Source: Bacillota bacterium (GTDB taxonomy: Bacteria; Bacillota; Clostridia; Lachnospirales; Anaerotignaceae). From it: 64,000 nucleotides of DNA. Every line of letters begins with the position of its first letter. Positions within the stretch are counted from its first letter, which is position 1. Below are positions 39,464 through 48,099 of the stretch, one piece after another. The stretch lies in assembly GCA_019422105.1 (NCBI GenBank), contig JAHZDZ010000011.1, positions 1-64,000 of the forward strand. Reading direction: 5' to 3'. Both the position numbers and the translations under genes were made by a program. The notes under the pieces are model-generated. The model was not told the origin of the DNA and ran no database searches. It saw only the letters and a program-made list of their open reading frames with translations.

Positions 39464-40456
39464 ATGAAGGTTTTAATTGCTGATTTGCCCAAGGCTCAAA
39501 ATAGGGATATTGATTATGAAATCAATTTATTAAGATCTGCTTTCCCGGATGTGGAAACTGTTATTTATGATTATGATGAAGCAAAAAAGGACGAATTTAA
39601 AGCGCTTCTGAAGGATTGTGATGTCCTGTTAACCGCGCTTATTGTTTTAGACAGGGATATGCTTGATTGTGCTGAGAAGCTTCGTATGATTTCATTGACA
39701 TCCACAGGATATAACTTTGTAGATGTTCCCTGTGCAACTGAAAAAGAGATTGCCATAGCGGCGGTGGGAGAATACTGCACAAATGAGGTTGCGGATCACG
39801 CTTTGGCACTGATTCTTGCTTTAAACCGCAAACTGAAAAGTTATGTGAATATAGTTGACAATCAGAAGCAGTGGATATATCGGAAAGCGGGCGCGATTCA
39901 TGTACTGAAGGGTCAGACGCTGGGAATTTTCGGCCTTGGAAAAATTGGGCGCGCCGTCGCAAAAAGAGCGCAGGCTTTTGGCATAGAGGTTGTTGCCTAT
40001 GATCCATATCTGCCGGAGAAAATTGCAAGCGATATGGGAGTAAAGCTTGTCGATCCCGAATACATAACGGAAAACTGCGATATCATTACTAATCATATGA
40101 TTCAGACAGCTCAGGTAAACAATTATTTTAATGAAGCCTTTTTTAACGACTTAAAGAAGGCGCCTATCTTTATCAATGTAGCCCGCGGAGACAGCGTAGA
40201 TGAAGCAGCTCTGTTAAATGCGTTAGAGAGCGGAAAAATAAGCGCGGCCGGTTTGGATGTCTTCAAGGATGAAAATCCTGATTTGGAAACATCACCGTTT
40301 ATCGGCAGAGACAATGTGCTTATTACACCGCACGGGGCATTTTATTCAGCGGAAGCGGTGGCCCTTTGCCAGAAAATATCGGTGGAGAACATTATTTACT
40401 ACTTAAAAGGCGAATATGATAAGGTAAATCATATTGTGAATAACGTTTATAAATAA
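39464..40456 (+). CDS. D-2-hydroxyacid dehydrogenase (NAD-dependent)
   Basis: A 330-residue oxidoreductase that interconverts a 2-oxo acid and a D-2-hydroxy acid with NAD(H). The Rossmann motif is GIFGLGKIGRAVAKRA. The catalytic Arg lies in NVARGDSVDE, the Glu in LDVFKDENPDLE and the His in ITPHGAFYSAEA. It is the first gene of a long operon and has AGGAGGAAAG before its ATG. In this setting it could reduce the 2-oxo acid produced by the amine dehydrogenase encoded next, disposing of electrons in fermentation. That role is inferred. Confidence 0.9.
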   Translation: MKVLIADLPKAQNRDIDYEINLLRSAFPDVETVIYDYDEAKKDEFKALLKDCDVLLTALIVLDRDMLDCAEKLRMISLTSTGYNFVDVPCATEKEIAIAAVGEYCTNEVADHALALILALNRKLKSYVNIVDNQKQWIYRKAGAIHVLKGQTLGIFGLGKIGRAVAKRAQAFGIEVVAYDPYLPEKIASDMGVKLVDPEYITENCDIITNHMIQTAQVNNYFNEAFFNDLKKAPIFINVARGDSVDEAALLNALESGKISAAGLDVFKDENPDLETSPFIGRDNVLITPHGAFYSAEAVALCQKISVENIIYYLKGEYDKVNHIVNNVYK

Positions 40457-40519
40457 TTTGAACTTATAGAATTATACAATATCAGCCAAAAATGGCCATT
40501 ATTGGGAAAGGAAGAGACT

Positions 40520-41749
40520 ATGAAGAGCGAAGTAGATGTAATTATTGTCGGCGGAGGCATGATGGGTCTTTCAACAGCGTATTGGCTCACCAAAAAAGGT
40601 AAAAAAGTTCTTGTACTGGAAAAAACAGCGACACTTTGTTCAGGAAGCAGCGGCGCCGGCGACGGCCATATCTATCACAACACAAAAATGCCCGGCTATC
40701 ATACAAATCTAGGATTTACCGGAGGAGGCATGTATCCGGAAATTCTGAAGGATCTTGGAGATAACTGTGGTTTTACAGAGGGAGCCGGCTCCTATTTACT
40801 GTGTGACAACGAACAGGAATACGAGATTGTGGCGGCGGCAACAAAGAAAATGCAGGAAAGCGGCGCGGACATCTATATGCTGACAGGAGATGAGCTTCGA
40901 GAGAGAGAGCCATATCTTTCCAAACATATTTATGCAGCCAGCTATGCTCCAAGCGGCGGCAAAATTGATCCTTTTGAACTGGTATTTGCATATGCCAGAA
41001 AGGCGGAGGAGAGAGGCGCAAAAATATTATGCAACGCGGGAGTGAATGAGGTCATCATTGAGGATGGCAAGGCCATAGGCGTTAAATCACAGCAGGGTGA
41101 TTTCTATGGAGATATCATCGTTGACGCAGCCGGGAGCTGGAGCGGATTCCTTGGAAAATTAGCGGGACTGTATGTTCCCATAAGGCCGCGTAAAGGCCAG
41201 ATTGTAGTAACAGAGGCTTGCGCGCCAATGATTAAGGGCCCTGTTACAACGGCATCCAACTTCTGCGCGAAGCTGCAGCCGGAGCTTATGGGCTTATTCA
41301 GCAAGAGGACCAAAGAGCTTGGACACGGAGCGGCGCTGGAGCAGACAGAGGCGGGAACAATTCTCATTGGCGCTACCAATGAGTGGGATGATTTTGATAA
41401 GAGCAACACAATTGAAGCGATAGAATGGCTTATTGCCGAAGCATGCCGCGAAATGCCGGCGTTAAAGAACTGCCACTTTATCCGCAGCTTCTCCGGCTTC
41501 AGACCGTTTACACCGGATCATATGCCGATTGTGGGAACGACCTCCTATCTGGAAAATTATGTTTTTGCTACAGGCTTTGAGGGCGGCGGACTTACGCTTA
41601 ACCCGATAGTCGGAAAAATGGTGAGTGAGATTATCTGCGGCGAGGAGCTTTGCGTTACCAATGAGCCTATGCGGCCGGATAGATTAGTAAAACCGTATGA
41701 TCAGGCAACGGAAGAGGAAATCGCATCCAATTTGCCAAAAGGTATTTGA
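40520..41749 (+). CDS. FAD-dependent amine/imino-acid dehydrogenase (DadA/HcnC-like)
   Basis: A 409-residue flavoprotein of the DAO family (D-amino acid, proline, sarcosine or hydroxyproline oxidation). The dinucleotide motif is VIIVGGGMMGLSTAYWL. A substrate-domain mark is RPRKGQIVVTE, and the C-terminal FAD-binding end is FATGFEGGGLTLNPIVGKMV. It acts with the three following gene products as a multi-subunit dehydrogenase similar to HcnABC or D-hydroxyproline dehydrogenase. I start it at the ATG at 40520 after AAAGGAAG. The actual amino acid oxidised is unknown. Confidence 0.87.
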   Translation: MKSEVDVIIVGGGMMGLSTAYWLTKKGKKVLVLEKTATLCSGSSGAGDGHIYHNTKMPGYHTNLGFTGGGMYPEILKDLGDNCGFTEGAGSYLLCDNEQEYEIVAAATKKMQESGADIYMLTGDELREREPYLSKHIYAASYAPSGGKIDPFELVFAYARKAEERGAKILCNAGVNEVIIEDGKAIGVKSQQGDFYGDIIVDAAGSWSGFLGKLAGLYVPIRPRKGQIVVTEACAPMIKGPVTTASNFCAKLQPELMGLFSKRTKELGHGAALEQTEAGTILIGATNEWDDFDKSNTIEAIEWLIAEACREMPALKNCHFIRSFSGFRPFTPDHMPIVGTTSYLENYVFATGFEGGGLTLNPIVGKMVSEIICGEELCVTNEPMRPDRLVKPYDQATEEEIASNLPKGI

Positions 41750-41776
41750 AGCTGACAGGAAAGGAGATAACTTATT

Positions 41777-42115
41777 ATGGATGAATTAAGAGTCGTAAAC
41801 CATCCGATTTTGGGTGATTTGCCTGAAAAAAAGATTGTGACAATTTACTATAAAGGCCAGCCTATAAAGGCCAGAGAAGGGGAGCCTATTGCAGCTGCGC
41901 TGCTTGCGGCAGGAATCAAGGCTTTCCGCAAAACGGTGCATAAACATGAGCCAAGAGGCGTTTTTTGTGCCATAGGCCGTTGTACTGACTGTATGATGAT
42001 CGTCAATGGACAGCCGAATGTAAGGACATGTGTTACTTTTGTGGAAGACGGTATGCAGCTTGAACCCCAGTATGGGTATGGCCGTGAAGAAGAAAATGGA
42101 GGTGAAGCGAAATGA
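41777..42115 (+). CDS. Small [2Fe-2S] subunit (HcnA/SoxX-like)
   Basis: A 112-residue plant-ferredoxin-type subunit. The cluster cysteines lie in GVFCAIGRCTDCMMIVNGQ and NVRTCVTF, a C-x4-C-x2-C-x(n)-C pattern as in HcnA and the small subunits of opine, sarcosine and hydroxyproline dehydrogenases. It shuttles electrons between the amine-oxidising flavoprotein and the next flavoprotein. The stop overlaps the next start by four bases (ATGA). Confidence 0.88.
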   Translation: MDELRVVNHPILGDLPEKKIVTIYYKGQPIKAREGEPIAAALLAAGIKAFRKTVHKHEPRGVFCAIGRCTDCMMIVNGQPNVRTCVTFVEDGMQLEPQYGYGREEENGGEAK

Positions 42116-43233
42116 AAAGAATCTCCACTGAAATAGCGATTATAGGCGCAGGCCCTGCCGGCTTATGCGCGGCTCTTGAGGCAAGCAAGCTTGGAGCGAA
42201 GGTTACTTTGATTGATGAAAACGCTTTGCCGGGAGGCCAGTTATTTAAACAGATACATAAGTTTTTCGGTTCGAAAGAACATCTGGCGGGCGTCCGCGGA
42301 TACGAGATTGGCAGACAGCTGCTGGAGGAGCTGGAGCAGAGTAATGCCGAGGTTATGCTCAACAGCACTGCGTACGGAATTTTCCGTGACAATACTATCG
42401 GTGTGGTACAAAAGGGCCAGCACTATGCGATACATGCGGATAAAATTATTCTTGCGGCAGGCGGCAAGGAAAATTATATGGATTTCCCCGGAAGTACACT
42501 GCCCAATGTAATGGGAGCGGGCGCGGCCCAAACTATGATTAACGTAAACCGTGTTTTGCCGGGAAAACATATTGTAATGCTTGGCTCAGGCAATGTTGGG
42601 CTTATTGTCTCCTACCAGTTAATGCAGGCCGGCGCAACCGTGGAAGCGTTAGTGGAGGCAGCGCCTGCAATTGGCGGGTACGGAGTACATGCAGGAAAGA
42701 TTCGCCGTGCCGGTGTTCCTATTCTGACTTCCCACACCATAAAGGAAGTATACGGCGACGGCAAGGTAGAGGGTGTTATCATAGCGGAAGTTGATGATAA
42801 ATTCCAGCCTATTGAGGGAACTGAAAGAGCGATTGCCGCTGATACGGTATGTCTTGCGGTAGGACTTAATCCAATGACAGAGCTGGCTCATATGGCGGGA
42901 TGTGAATTTACATTCATTCCTGCTCTCGGCGGACATGTTCCAATGCATGACGACAATATGGCTACCACTGCGCCAGGCATCTATGTTGCCGGAGACATTA
43001 CCGGCGTAGAGGAGGCATCCTCAGCTATGGAGGAAGGCAAGCTTGCGGGTATCGCTTCCGCAGCGGCATTGGGCTACTTAGACAAAGAGAAAGCCGAAGA
43101 ACTCAAAAATGAGGTGCAGGTTCGCCTTTCCGCTCTCAGAACAGGAGCTTTCGGTGAAAAACGCCAGAAAGCGAAAGCAGAGCAGATGAGATGTATGGAA
43201 GATTATCTTGCAAAGAAAGGAGCGAATGCATGA
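42112..43233 (+). CDS. NAD(P)/FAD-dependent oxidoreductase subunit (HcnB-like)
   Basis: A 373-residue two-dinucleotide-binding flavoprotein. The FAD site is IAIIGAGPAGLCAALEASKLG, positioned at residues 7-27 and quoted here by its core GAGPAG; the NAD site is GSGNVG in IVMLGSGNVGLIVSY. The second FAD motif is GIYVAGDITGVEEAS. Relatives such as HcnB and opine dehydrogenase A usually end in a BFD-like [2Fe-2S] domain. Here the protein ends before that domain, and the next gene carries it. It overlaps both neighbours, so the complex is translated as a unit. Confidence 0.87.
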   Translation: MKRISTEIAIIGAGPAGLCAALEASKLGAKVTLIDENALPGGQLFKQIHKFFGSKEHLAGVRGYEIGRQLLEELEQSNAEVMLNSTAYGIFRDNTIGVVQKGQHYAIHADKIILAAGGKENYMDFPGSTLPNVMGAGAAQTMINVNRVLPGKHIVMLGSGNVGLIVSYQLMQAGATVEALVEAAPAIGGYGVHAGKIRRAGVPILTSHTIKEVYGDGKVEGVIIAEVDDKFQPIEGTERAIAADTVCLAVGLNPMTELAHMAGCEFTFIPALGGHVPMHDDNMATTAPGIYVAGDITGVEEASSAMEEGKLAGIASAAALGYLDKEKAEELKNEVQVRLSALRTGAFGEKRQKAKAEQMRCMEDYLAKKGANA

Positions 43234-44042
43234 TGAAGGAAGGAGTAAAGTTTACCGGAATTCCCAGTGAGGAAGAACTGAAAAACAGTTTTGGAATTCC
43301 AAGCATTGAGAGAATGAAACAGGGCCGTGTGGCTGTTATCGAATGTGTTCAGGAAATTCCCTGTAATCCATGTGAAGGAAGCTGTCCTTTTGGCGCCATT
43401 ACTATTGGTAATCCTATAACCAATTTGCCGCATCTTATAGAAGAAAAATGCACCGGCTGCGGAACCTGTGTGGCAATGTGTCCCGGCCAGGCAGTTTTCC
43501 TTATTAATTATAACTATTCCGAAACGGAGGCGGAGGTTTCTTTCCCCTTTGAATATCTGCCGGTACCGGAAAAGGGTGCCGCTGTTGACGCGGTAAACCG
43601 CGCCGGTGAGGTTGTATGCAAGGGTACGGTAACAGCTGTGAGAAACCCTGTAGCCTATAAAAATACATGTGTGGTAACGATTGCAGTTCCAAAAGAGTAT
43701 ATAAATGAAGTCCGCAGCATGAAACGGATTCGCAGCTTTGAGTCAATGGATGCACCGGACAAAAAAGAAAGAGCAAGCCAGCTGATATGCCGCTGCGAAG
43801 AGCTGACACGCGGAGATATTGAAAAGGCAATCGACGAGGGCGCAACAACAATTGATGGTATAAAGAGGCGTACCCGCGCCGGCATGGGCTTATGCCAGGG
43901 CAAGAGCTGTGAGCGTTTGGTAGCGCGTATTCTTTCGGAGAAGCTTGGAAGGCCCCTCAGCGAATTTTTGCCTGCTACCCACAGGGCGCCTGTCCGTCCG
44001 ATACAAATGGGTGTTATAGCAGATAATTGTGATGAAGATTAA
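43230..44042 (+). CDS. Ferredoxin-type subunit with BFD-like [2Fe-2S] domain
   Basis: This 270-residue iron-sulfur protein combines a ferredoxin-type part, with cysteines in CNPCEGSCPFGAI and CTGCGTCVAMCPG, and a C-terminal BFD-like domain, with ICRCEELTRGDIEKAI and MGLCQGKSCERLV. It is likely the electron outlet of the dehydrogenase complex, delivering electrons to ferredoxin or a similar anaerobic carrier. The ATG at 43230 overlaps the previous stop; AAAGGAG precedes it. The BFD part seems to have moved here from the HcnB-like subunit. Confidence 0.87.
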   Translation: MMKEGVKFTGIPSEEELKNSFGIPSIERMKQGRVAVIECVQEIPCNPCEGSCPFGAITIGNPITNLPHLIEEKCTGCGTCVAMCPGQAVFLINYNYSETEAEVSFPFEYLPVPEKGAAVDAVNRAGEVVCKGTVTAVRNPVAYKNTCVVTIAVPKEYINEVRSMKRIRSFESMDAPDKKERASQLICRCEELTRGDIEKAIDEGATTIDGIKRRTRAGMGLCQGKSCERLVARILSEKLGRPLSEFLPATHRAPVRPIQMGVIADNCDED

Positions 44043-44072
44043 GGAGATAAAAAATATAAAGGAGGAATCAAA

Positions 44073-44492
44073 ATGAAAAGAGAGTATTTGGATTTTGGTA
44101 AACGTCAGGCTATGATTGGTTATCTAATCAATCGGGCATCGGAGGCAAACAGACCGCTCACTGTGGCTTTCGTGGATGAAACACGCACAGTCATCTCCGT
44201 TACAATGATGGACGGAATGGCGAACAGAAGCGTAGGGCTGGTAAGCAAAAAAGCATACACAGCAGCTTTGATGGGCCGCCGTACAGCGGATTGGTGGGCA
44301 CAGACAAAAGAACTTGGAATCGGCAATGACTCTATGGGAGATCCTCAGATGACATATCTTCCGGGCGGAACTCCTATTTTTACAGCGGATGGCGATTTAA
44401 TCGGCGCTATCGGAGTAAGCGGCTGGGCAATGGAGGAAGACCAGATGCTAGCGGACGAGGCGGTAGAATATTTAAAGAGCATAGAAAAATAA
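44073..44492 (+). CDS. GlcG/HbpS family protein (DUF336)
   Basis: A 139-residue protein of the GlcG/HbpS family. The typical stretches are PLTVAFVDETRTVISVTMMDG, referred to by its core VAFVDE, and GAIGVSGWAMEEDQMLADEAV. Family members are small alpha/beta proteins often found beside catabolic dehydrogenases; some bind haem or corrinoids, and most have no known activity. AAAGGAGG lies in the 30-base gap upstream. A 15-pair hairpin follows at 44539. Confidence 0.83.
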   Translation: MKREYLDFGKRQAMIGYLINRASEANRPLTVAFVDETRTVISVTMMDGMANRSVGLVSKKAYTAALMGRRTADWWAQTKELGIGNDSMGDPQMTYLPGGTPIFTADGDLIGAIGVSGWAMEEDQMLADEAVEYLKSIEK

Positions 44493-44538
44493 AGAATCAG
44501 CAGACATTGCATTTATATTAATATTCAGGGGTATCAAG

Positions 44539-44575
44539 CGAGCAGGTTTGGTTTAAGAAGAACCAAACCTGCTCG
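44539..44575 (+). promoter_or_regulatory. 15-bp hairpin within the operon
   Basis: CGAGCAGGTTTGGTT and AACCAAACCTGCTCG pair perfectly around a seven-base loop. There is no T-run, so it is more likely an RNA processing or stability element than a terminator. Confidence 0.55.
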
Positions 44576-44625
44576 GGAAAGCTTTCATTGGGTATGTGAC
44601 AGGATTGTATGAAAGGAGTTCTATT

Positions 44626-46005
44626 ATGATAAAGGTTATTATTCCTATATTGGTGCTGATTGGAATCGTAGTCATAAAGAAAATTCCGGTTATTGGCGGT
44701 AAAGTTCACTGGGCTCTCTTGATTTCAGGTGCTATGGCACTGCTTACAGCAGGCATTTATAGCCCTATGGCTTGGATAACCGCGTATATAGACGGTCTGA
44801 ACCGTTTGTCTTGGGTTATTTTAATTGCTATATTTGGAAGTATTTATGCAGAAACACAGATTGCCATGGGTACGATGGACGTTGTGCTGGATGCAAGCCG
44901 CTCGGCCTTCGGACGTTCCCCCAAGGGATTGTATGTAGCGGGCATGGTAACATTAATTCTTTTTGGATCATTACTTGGCGAGGGTCTTTCCGCAGCCTGT
45001 GTTGTGGGTGTTTTGATTATCCCTCCGCTCATTGACCTGGGCATGGAGCCTGAGCAGGTTTCCGCATCCCTTGTATTGGGCGGTCTTCTCGGATCACTGT
45101 GTCCTCCAATGACTAACGCAATTGTTCTTGCTTCCTCCCTTTGCGGTGCAAGCTATAATGATGTATTGAAATGGTCATTTTTGACAGTTCCTTTCTGCTG
45201 TATCGTTATTGTTACTTTCTATGCTTTCCGCTGGGTTAAAATCAAATCCCTGCCGGAACACCTGATTCCTAAGGAAAAGGCCGGAGAAATTCTGAAAAGC
45301 GGCATTGCAAAGCTGATTCCAATGCTCACATTGGTTATCATAATGATTCTTGCATATGGTCCTTGGAACAGCAAGGTAAATACCAATGTTATTACATACG
45401 TTTGGGGCTGGCTGCAGAAGCTGGTTGCAAATATTCCTTTCGTCAATGGTCTTGGCAACATGATTGTTCTTTCTCTGCTGACAGTAACAATTATTGCGTG
45501 CTGCTTTAAGAAAACCAGAGAATTCGGCCTTGGCAATGTTATTAAAAACGGCTGGAAAAAATATCTCCCCTGTGGAGCGGTTCATCTTTGCTGTGCTTTA
45601 ATGCTCGGCGGTTTCTACGCAGCCGGTTATATTGACACAATTGCGCAATGGGCCAGCACATTAAACACCAATACTTTGAAAATAGGCGGTTCCGCTGCTA
45701 TGGGTCTCATGGGTATGATCACAGGTTCCCAGTCAACGGTACAGAATGTTGTATTGTCCTTCTTTGGCCCTGCTCTTGTTGCTACCGGAATGACACCTGA
45801 AAGCGTAGCTCTTGCTGGTTCCCATATCGCTATGGGCTGTCAGGCTTTCCCTCCTACAGACCTTTGTACAATCGTTGTTGCTCCATTGGTTGCGGGAGTT
45901 ATCGGTAAGAAGTGCGACTATGTAAAATCAATGATGAATTCCCTTCCAGGATTCTTGTTCCTGTTTGGCTTTGGTATATTGCTGTTATTTATACCATTCG
46001 CTTAA
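44626..46005 (+). CDS. Ion-transporter-superfamily permease (TRAP-large/NhaC-like)
   Basis: The 459-residue membrane protein has about 12 helices and two inverted halves. The turn-containing stretches are FGSLLGEGLSAACVVGVLII with LGGLLGSLCPPMTNAIVLAS, and later GMITGSQSTVQNVVLSFFG. They resemble TRAP large subunits and NhaC/CitMHS-type secondary carriers. No TRAP small subunit or binding protein is present, so it probably works alone with H+ or Na+. It should import the substrate of the operon. AAAGGAG precedes the ATG at 44626. Confidence 0.72.
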   Translation: MIKVIIPILVLIGIVVIKKIPVIGGKVHWALLISGAMALLTAGIYSPMAWITAYIDGLNRLSWVILIAIFGSIYAETQIAMGTMDVVLDASRSAFGRSPKGLYVAGMVTLILFGSLLGEGLSAACVVGVLIIPPLIDLGMEPEQVSASLVLGGLLGSLCPPMTNAIVLASSLCGASYNDVLKWSFLTVPFCCIVIVTFYAFRWVKIKSLPEHLIPKEKAGEILKSGIAKLIPMLTLVIIMILAYGPWNSKVNTNVITYVWGWLQKLVANIPFVNGLGNMIVLSLLTVTIIACCFKKTREFGLGNVIKNGWKKYLPCGAVHLCCALMLGGFYAAGYIDTIAQWASTLNTNTLKIGGSAAMGLMGMITGSQSTVQNVVLSFFGPALVATGMTPESVALAGSHIAMGCQAFPPTDLCTIVVAPLVAGVIGKKCDYVKSMMNSLPGFLFLFGFGILLLFIPFA

Positions 46006-46032
46006 AAAGAAGGATGAAAGGAGATTAACAGT

Positions 46033-46758
46033 ATGGCAATTGTTTATGGCAACACCACAAACTACGGTCAAAAAATAGGCATTTTAATGTTAAGTACACA
46101 CTTTCCAAGAGTACCCGGCGATATTGGAAACGCCACAAGCTTCCCTTTTCCCGTTGTTTACCGTACTATCAAGGAGGCGACGGCTGAAACGGTTGTAAAT
46201 CAGGGAAATCCGGCCCTTATTGAGCCGTTTTGCAAAGCGGCAAGGGAGTTGGAGGCAGAGGGCTGTAAATGCATCATAACAAGCTGTGGATTTATGGCAA
46301 TTTTCCACCGTGAGCTTGCGGCAGCCGTAAATATACCCGTTATTGCTTCAAGCCTGCTTCAGGTTCGTTTGGTAAGCGGTATGCTGGCGCCTAACAAAAA
46401 GGTCGGAATTATAACCGCCAAGGCTTCCTCCCTTGGAGAAAAACATTTTGAGGGTGTAGGCATTACAGATGTGAATAAGGTTGTGTATGGCATTGAGGAT
46501 ACCGAATTTGGCAAAACCTTTTTCGATGACACAAACTACATAGATTTGGATTTGGCAGAGGAAGAAATGATTAAGGTTGCAAAACGTATGGTAGAAGAAA
46601 ATCCGGACGTTGGCGCTATTGTTCTTGAGTGTACCAATATGCCGCCGTTTAAAAAGGCTGTTCAGGAGGCGACAGGATTACCGGTATTTGATATTATCGG
46701 GCTTATTAAGTATGTGCATGACGCCATCGTTCCTGCAAGCTATAGCGGCTGTATGTAA
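46033..46758 (+). CDS. Aspartate/glutamate racemase-superfamily enzyme
   Basis: A 241-residue enzyme of the Asp/Glu/hydantoin racemase fold. The two catalytic cysteines are in IITSCGFMAIF and IVLECTNMPPF, at matching positions in the two lobes. Both are present, so a two-base racemase or isomerase mechanism is possible. It sits between a permease and an enolase-superfamily enzyme. Racemising the imported amino acid to suit the DAO-type dehydrogenase would fit the operon, but the substrate is unknown. Confidence 0.82.
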   Translation: MAIVYGNTTNYGQKIGILMLSTHFPRVPGDIGNATSFPFPVVYRTIKEATAETVVNQGNPALIEPFCKAARELEAEGCKCIITSCGFMAIFHRELAAAVNIPVIASSLLQVRLVSGMLAPNKKVGIITAKASSLGEKHFEGVGITDVNKVVYGIEDTEFGKTFFDDTNYIDLDLAEEEMIKVAKRMVEENPDVGAIVLECTNMPPFKKAVQEATGLPVFDIIGLIKYVHDAIVPASYSGCM

Positions 46759-46785
46759 ATATAATAAGAAATGAAGGAGAATGCT

Positions 46786-47979
46786 ATGAAAATTGTCAGT
46801 ATAGACGTATTTGACTTTGCCAAATGCTTAAATTATGAGGACTGCGCGCCTATTTGCATACGCATCAACACAGATGAAGGGATTTGTGGATTTGGCGAGG
46901 TTGGTCTTGCATATGGCAATGCACATTATGCTGGAGTCGGAATCATTAGAGATTTCGGAAAACTTATAATAGGTATGGATCCCCTCAATTCAGAGGCAAT
47001 CCGTGAAAAAATATTCCGCACAACCTTCTGGGGAATGGGCGGAGGCACTGTGATTAATGCGGGTATGAGCGCTATAGATATTGCACTTTGGGATATTAAG
47101 GGCAAATACTTTAATGTACCCGTATATCAGATGCTTGGAGGCAAAACAAATGAAAAGCTGCGCGCCTATGCAAGCCAGATTCAGTTTGACTGGGATCTGG
47201 AGGATCGTAATCTGAATGACCCTGAGGAGTATGTGGCAGCAGCAAAAAAGGCAATGGCGCAGGGATACACCGCAGTGAAGGTCGATCCCGTCGGTGTGGC
47301 GGCAAGCGGCAGATGGCAGCGGTTAAAACAGGATCCTGACTGGAGGCTGCGCGGGCAGATGCCTCAAAACGTCCTTAAGCTTGTAAGGGCTCGGTTAAAG
47401 GCAATACGCGACTTAAGCGATGATTTGGATATTATTATTGAACTGCATTCCTTTACAGATACAAGCACTGCAATACAGCTTGCAAACTATGTTGATGATC
47501 TCAACATCATGTATTATGAGGAGCCGGTTCATCCCCTTAACCCCGTATCTATGCGGGAGATTAAGGAGAAGATTAATATTCCTATCGCTTCGGGAGAGCG
47601 TATCTATACAAGGCTTGGGTACCGTCCTTTCTTTGAGAACCGTTCTTTAAGCGTAATACAGCCTGATGTATGCTTATGCGGCGGAATTTCAGAGACAAAG
47701 AAGATTTGCGACATGGCTGATACCTATGATGTGAAGGTGCAGGTGCATGTGTGCGGCGGGCCTATCTCCACAGCGGCGGCGCTTCATGTGGAGACGGTGA
47801 TTCCTAATTTCCTGATTCATGAGGAGCATTCCTACGCAATAAAACAGGGCTTAAGGGATACCTGCTTATATGATTATCTGCCTGAAAACGGTTATCTTAC
47901 GGCGCCTGAGCTTCCGGGCATAGGACAGGAGATTGCGCCTGAAACCATGAAGAAGTCATTTGCTTACACAGTTGACTGA
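46786..47979 (+). CDS. Enolase-superfamily enzyme (mandelate racemase/acid-sugar dehydratase type)
   Basis: A 397-residue member of the mandelate racemase group. An N-terminal capping domain is followed by a barrel with KVDPVG on the second strand, the metal-binding acids in IIIELHSFTD, YYEEPVHPLNP and IASGERIYTR, and a late histidine in VQVHVCGGPIS. The K-x-D form on strand two is typical of acid-sugar dehydratases such as mannonate or gluconate dehydratase. A dehydratase or epimerase acting on a hydroxy or amino acid is therefore likely. GAAGGAG lies six bases before the ATG at 46786. Confidence 0.82.
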   Translation: MKIVSIDVFDFAKCLNYEDCAPICIRINTDEGICGFGEVGLAYGNAHYAGVGIIRDFGKLIIGMDPLNSEAIREKIFRTTFWGMGGGTVINAGMSAIDIALWDIKGKYFNVPVYQMLGGKTNEKLRAYASQIQFDWDLEDRNLNDPEEYVAAAKKAMAQGYTAVKVDPVGVAASGRWQRLKQDPDWRLRGQMPQNVLKLVRARLKAIRDLSDDLDIIIELHSFTDTSTAIQLANYVDDLNIMYYEEPVHPLNPVSMREIKEKINIPIASGERIYTRLGYRPFFENRSLSVIQPDVCLCGGISETKKICDMADTYDVKVQVHVCGGPISTAAALHVETVIPNFLIHEEHSYAIKQGLRDTCLYDYLPENGYLTAPELPGIGQEIAPETMKKSFAYTVD

Positions 47980-48009
47980 TTATTACAGGGAATAAATCCA
48001 GATACAAAC

Positions 48010-48043
48010 CCACGGGAGGCTATTTTGCCTCTCGTGGATTTTT
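48010..48043 (+). terminator. Operon terminator
   Basis: CCACGGGAGGC pairs with GCCTCTCGTGG (one G-U pair) and is followed by ATTTTTT. It ends the operon that began at 39464. Confidence 0.85.
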
Positions 48044-48099
48044 TAAACTAAAATTGAGAGAAAAATAAAATTTACAAAAAGAAAGGAAAGTAAAAAATT

